NCBI GenBank assembly: GCA_017994815.1
Contig: JAGOJY010000011.1
Location: 1 to 64,000 of the forward strand
Length of the DNA: 64,000 nt
Origin: Acidobacteriota bacterium
GTDB lineage: Bacteria; Acidobacteriota; Polarisedimenticolia; J045
Reading direction: 5' to 3'
The notes beneath the pieces are model-generated. The model had not been told where the DNA came from. It was given only the letters and a program-made list of their open reading frames with translations, and ran no database searches. The position numbers and the translations under genes were made by a program. Within the stretch, counting starts at the first letter, position 1, and every line of letters starts with the position of its first letter. Below, one piece after another: positions 24,708 to 33,324 of this stretch.

Positions 24708-27002
24708 GTGGCGCACAAGCTGCCCACCGTCGAACAGATCGAGGACGTGTTGCGCCGCTCCCCCGACGGGGCGGGGCTGCGCGCGCGCGAGGTCGCCGAC
24801 CAGCTCGGGGTTTCCTCGCGCGACCGCGCCGCGCTCCGGCGGCAGTTGCGGGAGATGGTCGCCGCGGGCCGGCTGGTCGCGCTGCGCGGCCGCCGCTTCG
24901 GCAGCCGCGACATGCTCGGCGACGTCGTTGGCCGCTACTCGCGCCACGCGGCGGGGTTCGGGTTCGTGGTGCCGGACGACCCGGACGCGGGCGACCTGTT
25001 CATCCCGCCCGGCGGGCAGGGCGGCGCGCTGCACGGCGACATCGTCGCCGCGGAAGTCAGCGAGGTCCGCGCCGACGGCCGGCGCGAGGGCCGCATCCGG
25101 CGCGTGCTCGAGCGGCGCTCGCAGAGCGTCGTCGGGCTGTTCCAGGGCACCGCGTCGGGCGGCGGCGTGGTTGAACCGCTGGACGCCGGCTTCGGGTTCG
25201 AGGTCCTCGTGCCGAAGGACCGCACCGAGGGCGCGCGCACCGGCGAGATCGTGCGCGTCGGGCTCGAGTCGTTCCCGTTCGATGGAGCGCCCGGCCGCGG
25301 CGGCGTCGTCGAGCGGCTCGGCCGTCCGGACGAGCCGGGCGTGGACGTCGAGGTCCTGATCCGCAAGTACGGCTTCGAAACCACGTACCCGAAGGAGGTC
25401 GAGCGCGAGGCGGACGCGCTGCCCGACGATCCGGCGCGCTGGCCGCTCGCCGGGCGCGAGGATTTCACCGGCGACGACGTGGTCACGATCGACGGCGAAA
25501 CGGCCAAGGACTTCGACGACGCGATCTGCGTCACGCGGCGCGAGGGCGGCGGCTACCGGCTGGCGGTGCACATCGCCGACGTGGCGTTCTTCGTCCAGGA
25601 GGGCTCGGCGCTGGACGAGGAGGCGCTCCGGCGCGGGACGAGCGTCTACTTCCCGGGGCGCGCCGTCGCGATGCTGCCGGAGCGGCTGAGCAACGACCTG
25701 TGCTCGCTGCGGCCGGACGAGCTGCGCCTGACGCAGGGCGTGACGATCGACTACGACGCGCGCGGCACCGTGCGCGGGACGCGCTTTCACGACGGCGTGA
25801 TCCGCTCGCGGGCGCGGCTGACGTACACCGAGGTGGCGCGGATCGTCGAGGAGCGCGACGAACAGGCGCGCGCCGGGCGCGCGGAGCTGCTGCCGATGCT
25901 CGACGCCGCGGCCGAGCTGGCCGGGTTGCTCGAGCGCGTGCGCGAGCGTCGCGGCGCGATCGACTTCGACCTGCCGGAGCCGGAGGTCGTGCTGGAACTG
26001 ACCGGGACGACCTCGGAGATCGTCGCCCGCCGCCGGAACCTCGCGCACCGGATGATCGAGGAATTCATGATCGCGGCCAACGAGGCGGTCGCGACCGAGC
26101 TGAAGCGCCGCCACGAGCCGACGCTCTACCGCGCCCACGAGCGCCCCGACCCGGAGCGAGCCGCGCGGCTGGCGGAGATCCTGGCCGGCCTCGGCTACCG
26201 CATCCCCGAGCCGTACCACGCGCTCGAGCCGTCCGACCTCGCCGGCGTCGTCGAGCAGGCCAAGGGCCGCGCGGAGGAGCCGTTCGTCAACCGCGCCGTG
26301 CTGCGGACGATGGCGCTGGCGCGCTACGACGCGGAGTGCCTCGGCCACTACGGCCTGGCACTCGCGCGCTACCTGCACTTCACCTCGCCGATCCGCCGCT
26401 ACCCCGACCTGGTCGCGCACCGCGCCCTGCGCCGGCTGCGCCACGGGCCGAAGGAGACGCCGGGCGACCGCCTCGACCGCGCGGCGCGGTTGCCGGAGCT
26501 GGCCCGCGAGTGCTCGCGGCTGGAGCGCGAGGCGGAGGCGGCGGAGCGCGAGGCCCTGGCGTGGAAGGTCGCGGCGTTCATGGCCGACCGGCTGGGGGAG
26601 GAGTTCGATGCCACCATCGTGGACATCGCGGCGCACGGGCTGACGGTGCTGCTGGCCGACCCGTACGTGGAGGGCCTCGTCCCCGTGGCCCGGCTCGGCC
26701 GCGAGTTCTTCCGCTACGACGCGCGGCGCCGCGCGCTGCGCGGGAGCGATTCCGGCCGCGTGTTCCGCCTCGGCCAGAGGTTGCGGGTGCGGGTCGACCG
26801 CGTGGACCTGTTCCGGCACTTCGTGGACTTCGCGCCGGTCGCGCCGACGCTCGAAACGCCGGGCGCGCGGCCGGGACGCGCCGCGCGGCCGGCGGGGCGC
26901 GGCAAGCGCGGGAGCGCCCGCCGCGACGAGCGCAGCGGGAAGAAGCGCGGGCCGAAGCAGCACGGCGAGCGGCCGCGGGGGCCGCGCCGGGGCCACCGGT
27001 GA
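24708..27002 (+). CDS. rnr: Ribonuclease R
   Basis: This 764-residue 3'-5' exoribonuclease has an N-terminal winged helix (ADQLGVSSRDRAALRRQLRE) and cold-shock domains. The RNB catalytic core includes the Asp cluster in ETAKDFDDAICVTR and HFTSPIRRYPDLVAHR. A C-terminal S1 domain (ATIVDIAAHGLTVLLADPYV) ends in a Lys/Arg-rich tail. GTG 24708 is preceded by GGGGAGG. An upstream ATG at 24612 would add 32 residues without conservation. The stop overlaps the archease start, forming an RNA-metabolism cluster with rtcB. Confidence 0.95.
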   Translation: MAHKLPTVEQIEDVLRRSPDGAGLRAREVADQLGVSSRDRAALRRQLREMVAAGRLVALRGRRFGSRDMLGDVVGRYSRHAAGFGFVVPDDPDAGDLFIPPGGQGGALHGDIVAAEVSEVRADGRREGRIRRVLERRSQSVVGLFQGTASGGGVVEPLDAGFGFEVLVPKDRTEGARTGEIVRVGLESFPFDGAPGRGGVVERLGRPDEPGVDVEVLIRKYGFETTYPKEVEREADALPDDPARWPLAGREDFTGDDVVTIDGETAKDFDDAICVTRREGGGYRLAVHIADVAFFVQEGSALDEEALRRGTSVYFPGRAVAMLPERLSNDLCSLRPDELRLTQGVTIDYDARGTVRGTRFHDGVIRSRARLTYTEVARIVEERDEQARAGRAELLPMLDAAAELAGLLERVRERRGAIDFDLPEPEVVLELTGTTSEIVARRRNLAHRMIEEFMIAANEAVATELKRRHEPTLYRAHERPDPERAARLAEILAGLGYRIPEPYHALEPSDLAGVVEQAKGRAEEPFVNRAVLRTMALARYDAECLGHYGLALARYLHFTSPIRRYPDLVAHRALRRLRHGPKETPGDRLDRAARLPELARECSRLEREAEAAEREALAWKVAAFMADRLGEEFDATIVDIAAHGLTVLLADPYVEGLVPVARLGREFFRYDARRRALRGSDSGRVFRLGQRLRVRVDRVDLFRHFVDFAPVAPTLETPGARPGRAARPAGRGKRGSARRDERSGKKRGPKQHGERPRGPRRGHR

Positions 27003-27430
27003 TCCGCGGGCCGGCGCCGTACGAGACGTTCGAGCACACCGCCGACGCGGGGGTGATCGTGCGCGCGCCGGAGCTTCCGGAGCTGTTCGAGCGCGCTGCC
27101 GCCGCGATGTTCGACACGATGTTCGACCTGGCCCGGGTCGAGCCCGGGCCGGAGCCGGTCGCGGTCGAAGTCCGCGCCGCGGACGTCGAGGAGCTGCTCG
27201 TCGAGTGGCTGGGCGAGCTGCTGAGCCTGGCGATGGCGCGGCGCGAGGTGTTGGCCGCGTTCGAGGTGCGCGAGCTGGACGAAACGCACGTGGCGGGGCG
27301 GGCCTGGGGCGAGCCGATCGATGCCGGGCGGCACGGGTTCCGCACCGAGATCAAGGGCGTGACCTACCACCACCTGCGGGTGGCGGGCGAGGACGGCGGA
27401 TGGATGGCCCGCGTCCTGTTCGACCTGTGA
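26999..27430 (+). CDS. Archease
   Basis: This 143-residue protein matches the archease family. It has YETFEHTADAGVIVRAPELP, then ELFERAAAAMFDTMFDL, VEELLVEWLGELLSL and IKGVTYHHLRV. Archease activates the RNA ligase RtcB by helping form the ligase-guanylate intermediate. The GTG start overlaps the RNase R stop by four bases. rtcB starts 31 bp after it ends, so the functional pair is adjacent. Confidence 0.92.
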   Translation: MIRGPAPYETFEHTADAGVIVRAPELPELFERAAAAMFDTMFDLARVEPGPEPVAVEVRAADVEELLVEWLGELLSLAMARREVLAAFEVRELDETHVAGRAWGEPIDAGRHGFRTEIKGVTYHHLRVAGEDGGWMARVLFDL

Positions 27431-27461
27431 ACCGCGGAGCGTGGCCGCGCGGGAGCACCCG

Positions 27462-28901
27462 ATGAGCATTACTCTGGAGCAGGTGGACGCGTACCGCTGG
27501 CGCATCCCGCGCCGGGGCAAGATGCGCGTCGAGGGCTTGATCTACGCCGACGAGCGGCTGCTGCCCTCGATCGTCGACGACAAGGCCCCGGAGCAGGTCG
27601 CGAACGTGGCGCACCTGCCGGGAATCGTCGGGCGCTCGATCGCGATGCCGGACATCCACTGGGGGTACGGGTTCCCGATTGGCGGCGTGGCGGCGTTCGA
27701 CCTCGACGAGGGTGTCGTCTCCCCGGGCGGCGTCGGCTACGACATCAACTGCGGGGTGCGCCTTCTGGCAACCGGCCTCACGCGCGAGCAGGTCGCGCCG
27801 CGCGCCGCCGAGCTGGCCGAGGCGCTGTACCGCAACATCCCTTCCGGGGTGGGCTCGACGCGCAAGGACCTGCGGCTGACCGAGCGCGAGCTGCGCGAGG
27901 TGCTGCGCGACGGCGCGGAGTGGGCCGTGCGCCGCGGCTTCGGCACGCGCGAGGACCTCGAAAACCTCGAGGAGCGCGGCCAGCTGCCGTGGGCCGATCC
28001 CTCGCAGGTCTCCGAGCGCGCGCTCGAACGCGGCCGATCCCAGCTCGGGACCGTCGGTTCCGGCAACCACTTCGTCGAGGTCCAGCACGTGGACGAGGTG
28101 TACGACGAAACCGCCGCGCGCCGGCTCGGCCTCGGGCTGGGCACCGTGACGATCACGATCCACTCCGGCTCGCGCGGTCTGGGCTACCAGGTCTGCGACG
28201 AGGCGATCAAGGTCATGCTGAAGGCCGCCGCGCGCTACCGCATCGAGTTGCCCGACCGGCAGCTGTGCTGCGCCCCGGTGAGATCCGAGGAAGGCCAGCG
28301 TTACCTCGGCGCGATGGCGGCGGCGGCGAACTTCGCCTTCGCCAACCGCCAGCTGATGGCGCACTGGGTGCGGGAGACGCTCGAGCGCGCGCTGAAGATC
28401 CCGCCGCGCGAGCACCGCGCACGGACGATCTACGACGTGTGCCACAACATCGCCAAGATCGAGCGCCACCGGCAGGGCAAGGTCGAGCGCGAGCTGTGCG
28501 TGCACCGCAAGGGCGCCACGCGCGCGTTCGGCCCGGGGCACCCGGCGCTGCCCGAGGCGTACCGCGAACTGGGCCAGCCGGTCCTGATCCCGGGCGACAT
28601 GGGCCGCTACTCGTTCGTGCTGCTCGGCGCCGAGGGCTCGGAGGAGACATTCGGTTCGACCTGCCACGGCGCCGGGCGGCGCATGTCGCGCTCGGCGGCG
28701 AAGCGCGCCGCCGGCGGCCGGGCGGTGCTGCGCGAACTCTCCGACCGCGGGATCCACGTGCGCGCCGCGGGGATGGCGACGGTGCTGGAAGAGATCCCCG
28801 AGGCCTACAAGGACGTCGCCGACGTCGTCGGCGCGGTGGCCGGCGCGGGTCTCGCGACGCGGCTCGTCCGCCTTCGTCCGCTCGCCGTCGTGAAAGGCTG
28901 A
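27462..28901 (+). CDS. rtcB: RNA-splicing ligase RtcB
   Basis: This 479-residue GTP-dependent RNA ligase joins 2',3'-cyclic-phosphate or 3'-phosphate ends to 5'-hydroxyl ends. Its metal and guanylate pocket motifs are intact: GYGFPIGGVAA, PGGVGYDINCGVR, LGTVGSGNHFVE, ITIHSGSRGLG and FGSTCHGAGRRMSR. The CHGAGR segment carries the guanylated His in the family. ATG 27462 (MSITLEQ) has a GGGAG ribosome-binding site; an in-frame ATG 21 bases upstream is weaker. With RNase R and archease it suggests an RNA repair or turnover module. Confidence 0.96.
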   Translation: MSITLEQVDAYRWRIPRRGKMRVEGLIYADERLLPSIVDDKAPEQVANVAHLPGIVGRSIAMPDIHWGYGFPIGGVAAFDLDEGVVSPGGVGYDINCGVRLLATGLTREQVAPRAAELAEALYRNIPSGVGSTRKDLRLTERELREVLRDGAEWAVRRGFGTREDLENLEERGQLPWADPSQVSERALERGRSQLGTVGSGNHFVEVQHVDEVYDETAARRLGLGLGTVTITIHSGSRGLGYQVCDEAIKVMLKAAARYRIELPDRQLCCAPVRSEEGQRYLGAMAAAANFAFANRQLMAHWVRETLERALKIPPREHRARTIYDVCHNIAKIERHRQGKVERELCVHRKGATRAFGPGHPALPEAYRELGQPVLIPGDMGRYSFVLLGAEGSEETFGSTCHGAGRRMSRSAAKRAAGGRAVLRELSDRGIHVRAAGMATVLEEIPEAYKDVADVVGAVAGAGLATRLVRLRPLAVVKG

Positions 28902-28965
28902 ACGGGCGCGGGCCGCGAGGCCGGACCGTATAATCCGTCGGCGTTTCGCACCGGAGGCTGGGAAC

Positions 28966-30804
28966 GTGCGGGATCTCGGGGCTGGATTGCGACGGGGCGG
29001 GTGCGTCGCGCTGCTGGCGATCGCGCTGCTGGCGGCGGGCTGCAAGGACGCGACGAAGAACGCGGGCACGCCGACCGTCGTGCTGGTGACCATCGACACG
29101 CTGCGGGCGGACCGCGTCGGCTGCTACGGGCGGGCCAACGCCGGCACGCCGACGCTCGACCGGCTGGCGGCCGAGGGCACGCGCTTCGCCGCCGCGGAGG
29201 CCACGGCGCCGCTGACCCTGCCGGCGCACTCGTCGATCATGACCGGGCGCACGATCGCCGCGCACGGCGTCCTGAACAACGGCACGTTCGCGCTGGCCGA
29301 CGAGCTGACGACGATCGCCGAGAGATTCCAGGCGGCAGGGTACGCGACCGGCGCGTTCGTTTCCTCCAAGGTGCTGGCGCAGGCGCTGGGCCTGACGCAG
29401 GGGTTCGACCGCTACGACGACCAGATCGTCTCCAATGAGCACCCCGGCGGTGGGCCGCAGCTGCACTTCGCCGACCGGCAGGGCCGCGAAACCGTGGACC
29501 GCGCGATCGCCTGGCTGTTGTCGCAGCCCGGCAAGCCGGCGTTCCTCTGGATCCACCTCTGGGAGCCGCACGCGCCGTACCAGCCGCCCGAGCCGTACCG
29601 CTCGCAGTTCCCGCACGACCGCTACCAGGGCGAGATCGCGACCGCCGACGCGGCGCTCGGGCGGCTCCTCGACGGCATCGGCTCGCTCGAGGGCCCGCGC
29701 AACGTCCTGACGGTCGCCATGTCGGACCACGGCGAGGGCCTCGGCGAACACGGCGAGGCGACGCACGGCGTGTACCTGTACCAGCCGATGATCCACGTGC
29801 CGCTGATCGTGCACGGCCCGGCCTGGGGCGTGCGCGAGGGCGTCGTCAGGGAGCCGGTGAGCCACGTCGACATCGCGCCGACGTTGCTCGCGCTGGCCGC
29901 GCTGCCGGCGCTGGAGTACACCGACGGCGTGTCGCTGGCGGACGTGCTGAAGGACGGGGCCGACGTCCCGGAGCGCGAGGGCGTGATGGCGGAGAGCCAC
30001 CTGCCGCAAATCGAGTTCGGCTGGTCCGGTCTGCGCGCGATCGTGAAGGGCGACACGAAGATCATCGACGCGCCGCGGCCGGAGCTGTACGACCTCGCCG
30101 ACGACCCGGGGGAGTCACGGGACCTCGCGGCGCAGCGGGCCGGGGAACTCGCGGCGGCGCGCGCCGACATGGACGGGATGCAGCGCCGCGCCAGCGCGGC
30201 CGCGGCGGCGATCTCGGCCGCGCGCTCGATGTCGGCGGAGGAGATCGCGCAGCTGCAGGGGCTCGGCTACGTGTCGAGCGGGCGCGGGCGCGCTGGCGAC
30301 CGGCCGCTGGTCGACCCGATGGCGCCCGACCCGAAAGACCGGGCGGAGTTCCTCGGCCGGCTGGACAAGGCGATGGCCCACACGCAGTACGACCGCGCGG
30401 CCGAGGCGGTGACGATCCTGCGCGAACTCGCGGCCGAGGAGCCGAACAACATCGCGATGCTCCTGCAGTTCGGGCAGTCCTTGATCATCACCGGCCAGCA
30501 CGAGGAAGCGCTCGACGTGTTCCGCCGCTGTGTCACGCTCGACCCCACGTTCGGGTTGGCCTGGCACCGCATCGGGCAGCTGCTCGACGCGCGCAAGGAC
30601 CTCGCGGGCGCCGAGCACGCGTACCGCACGGCGCTCGAGCACGATCCCTACAACGTCCTGACGTACAAGGCGCTGGCGGGGAACCTGATCGACCAGGCAA
30701 AGCTGCGCGACGCGATCGGCGTGCTCGAGCGCGCGCAGAAGGTCGAGCCGACCGACGAGTCGATCGGCCGCGACATCCAGTTCGTCCGCTCGAAGCTGAA
30801 GTGA
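28966..30804 (+). CDS. Sulfatase-like (alkaline phosphatase superfamily) lipoprotein with TPR tail
   Basis: This 612-residue protein has a lipobox LLAAGC near residue 26. An arylsulfatase-like core (about 35-400) includes VVLVTIDTLRADRVGCYG, LPAHSSIMTG and MSDHGEGLGEHGE. C-terminal TPRs follow (about 450-610). The residue expected to be formylglycine (Cys/Ser in CxPSR) is replaced by Thr in PLTLPAHSS, as in phospho- or phosphoglycerol-transferase relatives. It is therefore probably not a classical sulfatase. The promoter -10 TATAAT is at 28929-28934. The start is GTG 28966. Confidence 0.85.
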   Translation: MRDLGAGLRRGGCVALLAIALLAAGCKDATKNAGTPTVVLVTIDTLRADRVGCYGRANAGTPTLDRLAAEGTRFAAAEATAPLTLPAHSSIMTGRTIAAHGVLNNGTFALADELTTIAERFQAAGYATGAFVSSKVLAQALGLTQGFDRYDDQIVSNEHPGGGPQLHFADRQGRETVDRAIAWLLSQPGKPAFLWIHLWEPHAPYQPPEPYRSQFPHDRYQGEIATADAALGRLLDGIGSLEGPRNVLTVAMSDHGEGLGEHGEATHGVYLYQPMIHVPLIVHGPAWGVREGVVREPVSHVDIAPTLLALAALPALEYTDGVSLADVLKDGADVPEREGVMAESHLPQIEFGWSGLRAIVKGDTKIIDAPRPELYDLADDPGESRDLAAQRAGELAAARADMDGMQRRASAAAAAISAARSMSAEEIAQLQGLGYVSSGRGRAGDRPLVDPMAPDPKDRAEFLGRLDKAMAHTQYDRAAEAVTILRELAAEEPNNIAMLLQFGQSLIITGQHEEALDVFRRCVTLDPTFGLAWHRIGQLLDARKDLAGAEHAYRTALEHDPYNVLTYKALAGNLIDQAKLRDAIGVLERAQKVEPTDESIGRDIQFVRSKLK

Positions 30805-30841
30805 CATCGGTTATCCTCTGGACTGCGAACGAGGAGGAAGC

Positions 30842-31381
30842 TTGCGAACGACAACGACGAGCGTTGCCCCGGTCCGCCAGGTCGTGCTCACCGCGACCGC
30901 GCAGGTGTGCGGCCTGGCGGTGCTGACGGCGATCGCGGCCCAGGTGCAGGCGCCGCTGGTCCCGGTGCCGGTGACGTTGCAAACCGCCGCCGTGCTCCTC
31001 GCCGGCCTGTGGGCCGGCTCGCGGCTCGGCGCGGCGGCCCAGGCGACCTACCTCGCGGCGGGGTTCGCGGGGCTCCCGGTCTTCGCCGGGCTCTTGGGCG
31101 GGCCCGCCGTCCTGCTCGGGCCGACGGCCGGTTACCTCGCCGCGTTTCCCGCGGCGGCGTGGATCGCGGGGCTCGGGAGCGGGCGGGGGCTCTTGGCGCG
31201 CTTCGCGGCGGCCGGGACGGGCGCGCTCCTCGTGCTGGCCTGCGGCGGCGCGTGGCTCGCCGTGGTGGGCGGCGCCGGCACGGCGCTGGCCGCCGGCATC
31301 GTCCCGTTCCTCGGCCCGGAGATGGTCAAGGCGGCGCTGGTCGCGGCCGGCGTGGCGTTCCTGCCCGGCAGGCGCGGCTGA
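30842..31381 (+). CDS. bioY: Biotin transporter BioY
   Basis: This 179-residue membrane protein has six spans and the BioY pattern VPVPVTLQTAAVLLAGLWAG near residues 39-58, followed by LLGPTAGYLAAFPAAAWI. BioY is the substrate-binding S-component for biotin, working alone or with an ECF module. No ecfA or ecfT is adjacent. TTG 30842 is used as the start because GAGGAGGAAGC lies directly upstream. The gene stands alone and no biotin-operator-like palindrome is evident. Confidence 0.9.
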   Translation: MRTTTTSVAPVRQVVLTATAQVCGLAVLTAIAAQVQAPLVPVPVTLQTAAVLLAGLWAGSRLGAAAQATYLAAGFAGLPVFAGLLGGPAVLLGPTAGYLAAFPAAAWIAGLGSGRGLLARFAAAGTGALLVLACGGAWLAVVGGAGTALAAGIVPFLGPEMVKAALVAAGVAFLPGRRG

Positions 31382-31408
31382 CGCCCGCCTGGCGGCGGGG
31401 CAGGCCGG

Positions 31409-31441
31409 AAAAGAAAACGGCGGGACCCGCGGGTCCCGCCG
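31409..31441 (-). terminator. Rho-independent terminator of rpsT
   Basis: A 24-nt perfect palindrome at 31418-31441 has 12-nt arms beginning CGGCGGGACCCG. Read on the minus strand it is followed by a T-rich tract (complement of AAAAGAAAA, 31409-31417). It lies 26 bp after the rpsT stop. The plus side has only a weak T-run, so termination of bioY here would be less efficient. Confidence 0.85.
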
Positions 31442-31466
31442 CTCGCATTTTCGCCCGAACCAGGGC

Positions 31467-31736
31467 TCAGGCCTGTCCGCCCCTGTTCAGCGCTCTTTGC
31501 AGGCGCGACTTGTAGCGCGAGGCGGTATTGACCTGGATCACGCCGGCGCGCGCGGTGCGGTCGATCAGGCCGAGCGTGGCCGGCAGGAGCGCCTGCGCCT
31601 TGTCGCGCTCGCCGCTCTCGACCAGCGAGCGGAACCTCTTCATCTCGGTGCGCATGCGCGAGCGCCACGTGCGGTTGCGCTGCCGCCGGACCTCGTCGCG
31701 GCGTGCCTGTTTGGCGGCCGACTTGTGATTCGCCAT
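31467..31736 (-). CDS. rpsT: 30S ribosomal protein S20
   Basis: This 89-residue basic helical protein begins MANHKSAAKQARRDEVRRQR, typical of S20. It continues with conserved RSRMRTEMKRFRSLVESGE and an ALNRGGQA end. S20 binds 16S rRNA early in small-subunit assembly. ATG 31736 matches family starts, whereas the longer ORF adds a non-conserved MPRPGSGAET. A clear intrinsic terminator follows. Confidence 0.97.
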   Translation of the reverse strand: MANHKSAAKQARRDEVRRQRNRTWRSRMRTEMKRFRSLVESGERDKAQALLPATLGLIDRTARAGVIQVNTASRYKSRLQRALNRGGQA

Positions 31737-31857
31737 CGTTTCAGCCCCTGAACCGGGCCGGGGCATACCCGACCCGCCTGGCGGCCGCGTCGCCGCGGCG
31801 CGCGGAAAACCGGGGGATTCTGGGGGAGCGGGGCGGGCTTGTCAAGCAAGCCCGCCG

Positions 31858-32667
31858 TCAGGGCTCGGCCGGCAGCAGGCCGCGGCGCTTCATGTGCTCC
31901 TGCGCGATCCGGGCCTCCGCGGACTCGGGCCAGCGCTTGACCAGCATCTGCAGTTCCTGCGCGCCGTCGGTGGTCCGGCGCGCGTCGAGCAGCGCCAGGC
32001 CCTTCTTCAGGTGCGCCGCGGGGACCTTGTCGCTCCCCGCGAAGCCCGAGATTAGTCGGTCGAACGCCTGCACCGCGTCCAGCGGCCGGTTCATCGCGTA
32101 GAGCGTCTCGCCGATCCAGTACTGGGCGTCGTCGGCCATCGGCCCGTCGGGGTCGACGCGCAGCGCCGATTCGAACCCGGCCAGCGCGAGGTCGAAGTGC
32201 CGCCGCGAGTAGTCGGCGTACGCCGCGTTGAACAGGTCGTTGGGCGAGCCGCCGGCCGGGGCCGGCGCGGTGACGACCGGTCCCGGCGACGTGGGCGGCA
32301 GCTGCGCCGCGCCGGCCGGCGCGGGCTGCTGCGCCGGCGCGAGCGGCTGCGCGGACGAGCGGCGCAGGGCGCGCACCTCGCCGAGCGTCTCGTCGAGCTG
32401 GCGCTGGGCGGCGAGGAGCTGTTCCTCGAGGACGCGGAACTGGCGCTCCAGTGCGTCCATGCGGGCCACCGTCTCGGCGCACGCCGCGGTCGAGCGGTCG
32501 CCCTGCGACTGCTCCAGCTTCTCCAGCTTGTCCAGGAGCCGCGCGGTGTCCTTCTGCAGCTTGAACAGCTGGTCCTGCACCTCCGGGTCCGCGGCAAGGA
32601 CGCCGGGGCCGGAGAAAAGCACGGCGAGGGCGATCAGCGCCGGGCCGGCGACCGCCCGTCCGCGCAT
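31858..32667 (-). CDS. cpoB: Cell division coordinator CpoB (YbgF, Tol-Pal system)
   Basis: This 269-residue periplasmic protein has a signal peptide (VAGPALIALAVLFSGPGVLA). A trimeric coiled coil (about residues 30-100, QLFKLQKDTARLLDKLEKLE) and a Pro/Ala linker follow. TPRs begin at DLFNAAYADYSRRHFDLALA, including YWIGETLYAMNRPLDAVQAF. CpoB binds TolA and links outer-membrane constriction to peptidoglycan synthesis. Its ATG overlaps the pal stop, placing it last in the tol-pal operon. The ribosome-binding site is GGAGGG. Confidence 0.92.
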   Translation of the reverse strand: MRGRAVAGPALIALAVLFSGPGVLAADPEVQDQLFKLQKDTARLLDKLEKLEQSQGDRSTAACAETVARMDALERQFRVLEEQLLAAQRQLDETLGEVRALRRSSAQPLAPAQQPAPAGAAQLPPTSPGPVVTAPAPAGGSPNDLFNAAYADYSRRHFDLALAGFESALRVDPDGPMADDAQYWIGETLYAMNRPLDAVQAFDRLISGFAGSDKVPAAHLKKGLALLDARRTTDGAQELQMLVKRWPESAEARIAQEHMKRRGLLPAEP

Positions 32668-33236
32668 CAGCGTCCCTCCGCCCGGAACTCCACGCGGCGG
32701 TTCTTGCTCCAGGCAGCTTCGTTGCCGCCGGTCTCGGCGGGCCGCTCCTCGCCGTACGAGATCGTGTCGAGCTGCGCGGCGGCGACGCCCAACCGCACGA
32801 GGTGGTCGCGCACGGCGCGGGCTCTCTTCGCGCCGAGGTCGAGGTTGTACTCCGTCGTGCCACGCTCGTCGCAGTGGCCTTCGAGCACGACGCGCGTGCC
32901 GGTGTGCGCGCGCAGCCAACGCGCGTTCTCCTCGAGCACGCCCATCGCGTCGGACGAGAGATCGAACGAGTCGTAATCGAAGTACACGGTCCGCAGTGCG
33001 GAAACACCGGTCTCCTCCTGGATGCCGGAGGTCCCGCCGGTGTCGTCGGCCGGCAGCATGTTCTCGCCGAAGCCTTCGCCCTTGAGCGGCTCGGGTTGCG
33101 TGGGCTCGGCGGGCGCCGCCGTCGTGTCGGGCGGCTCGGTCGGCTCGAGCGGCTGGGTCTGCTTCTTGGGGCAGCCCACGATCAGCGCGAACGTGAGTGC
33201 GAGCACGAGCAGCGGGAACGAGCGCTGGGACGACAT
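32667..33236 (-). CDS. pal: Peptidoglycan-associated lipoprotein Pal
   Basis: This 189-residue lipoprotein has lipobox LIVGC (Cys at about 22) and an acidic, Pro/Thr-rich linker. The OmpA-like peptidoglycan-binding domain contains VYFDYDSFDLSSDA, VVLEGHCDERGTTEYNLDLG and the diaminopimelate-binding residues (Asp and Arg of DLGAKRARAV). NRRVEF closes the domain. Pal tethers the outer membrane to the cell wall and cycles with TolB. A GGAGGAAG ribosome-binding site precedes ATG 33236. Confidence 0.95.
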   Translation of the reverse strand: MSSQRSFPLLVLALTFALIVGCPKKQTQPLEPTEPPDTTAAPAEPTQPEPLKGEGFGENMLPADDTGGTSGIQEETGVSALRTVYFDYDSFDLSSDAMGVLEENARWLRAHTGTRVVLEGHCDERGTTEYNLDLGAKRARAVRDHLVRLGVAAAQLDTISYGEERPAETGGNEAAWSKNRRVEFRAEGR

Positions 33237-33324
33237 TCTCTTCCTCCGTGACGCGAAGACGGGCGTCGTGACCGGCGATTATAAACAACGTGCCGCGGGC
33301 CTGCCCGGCCGCGCGGCGCGCGCG

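Noticed and set aside
18602..24913. 2103-codon single minus-strand ORF
   Set aside because: Its first half is a frame shadow of the spermidine-synthase-like fusion. The real gene starts at ATG 21751 with a strong ribosome-binding site.
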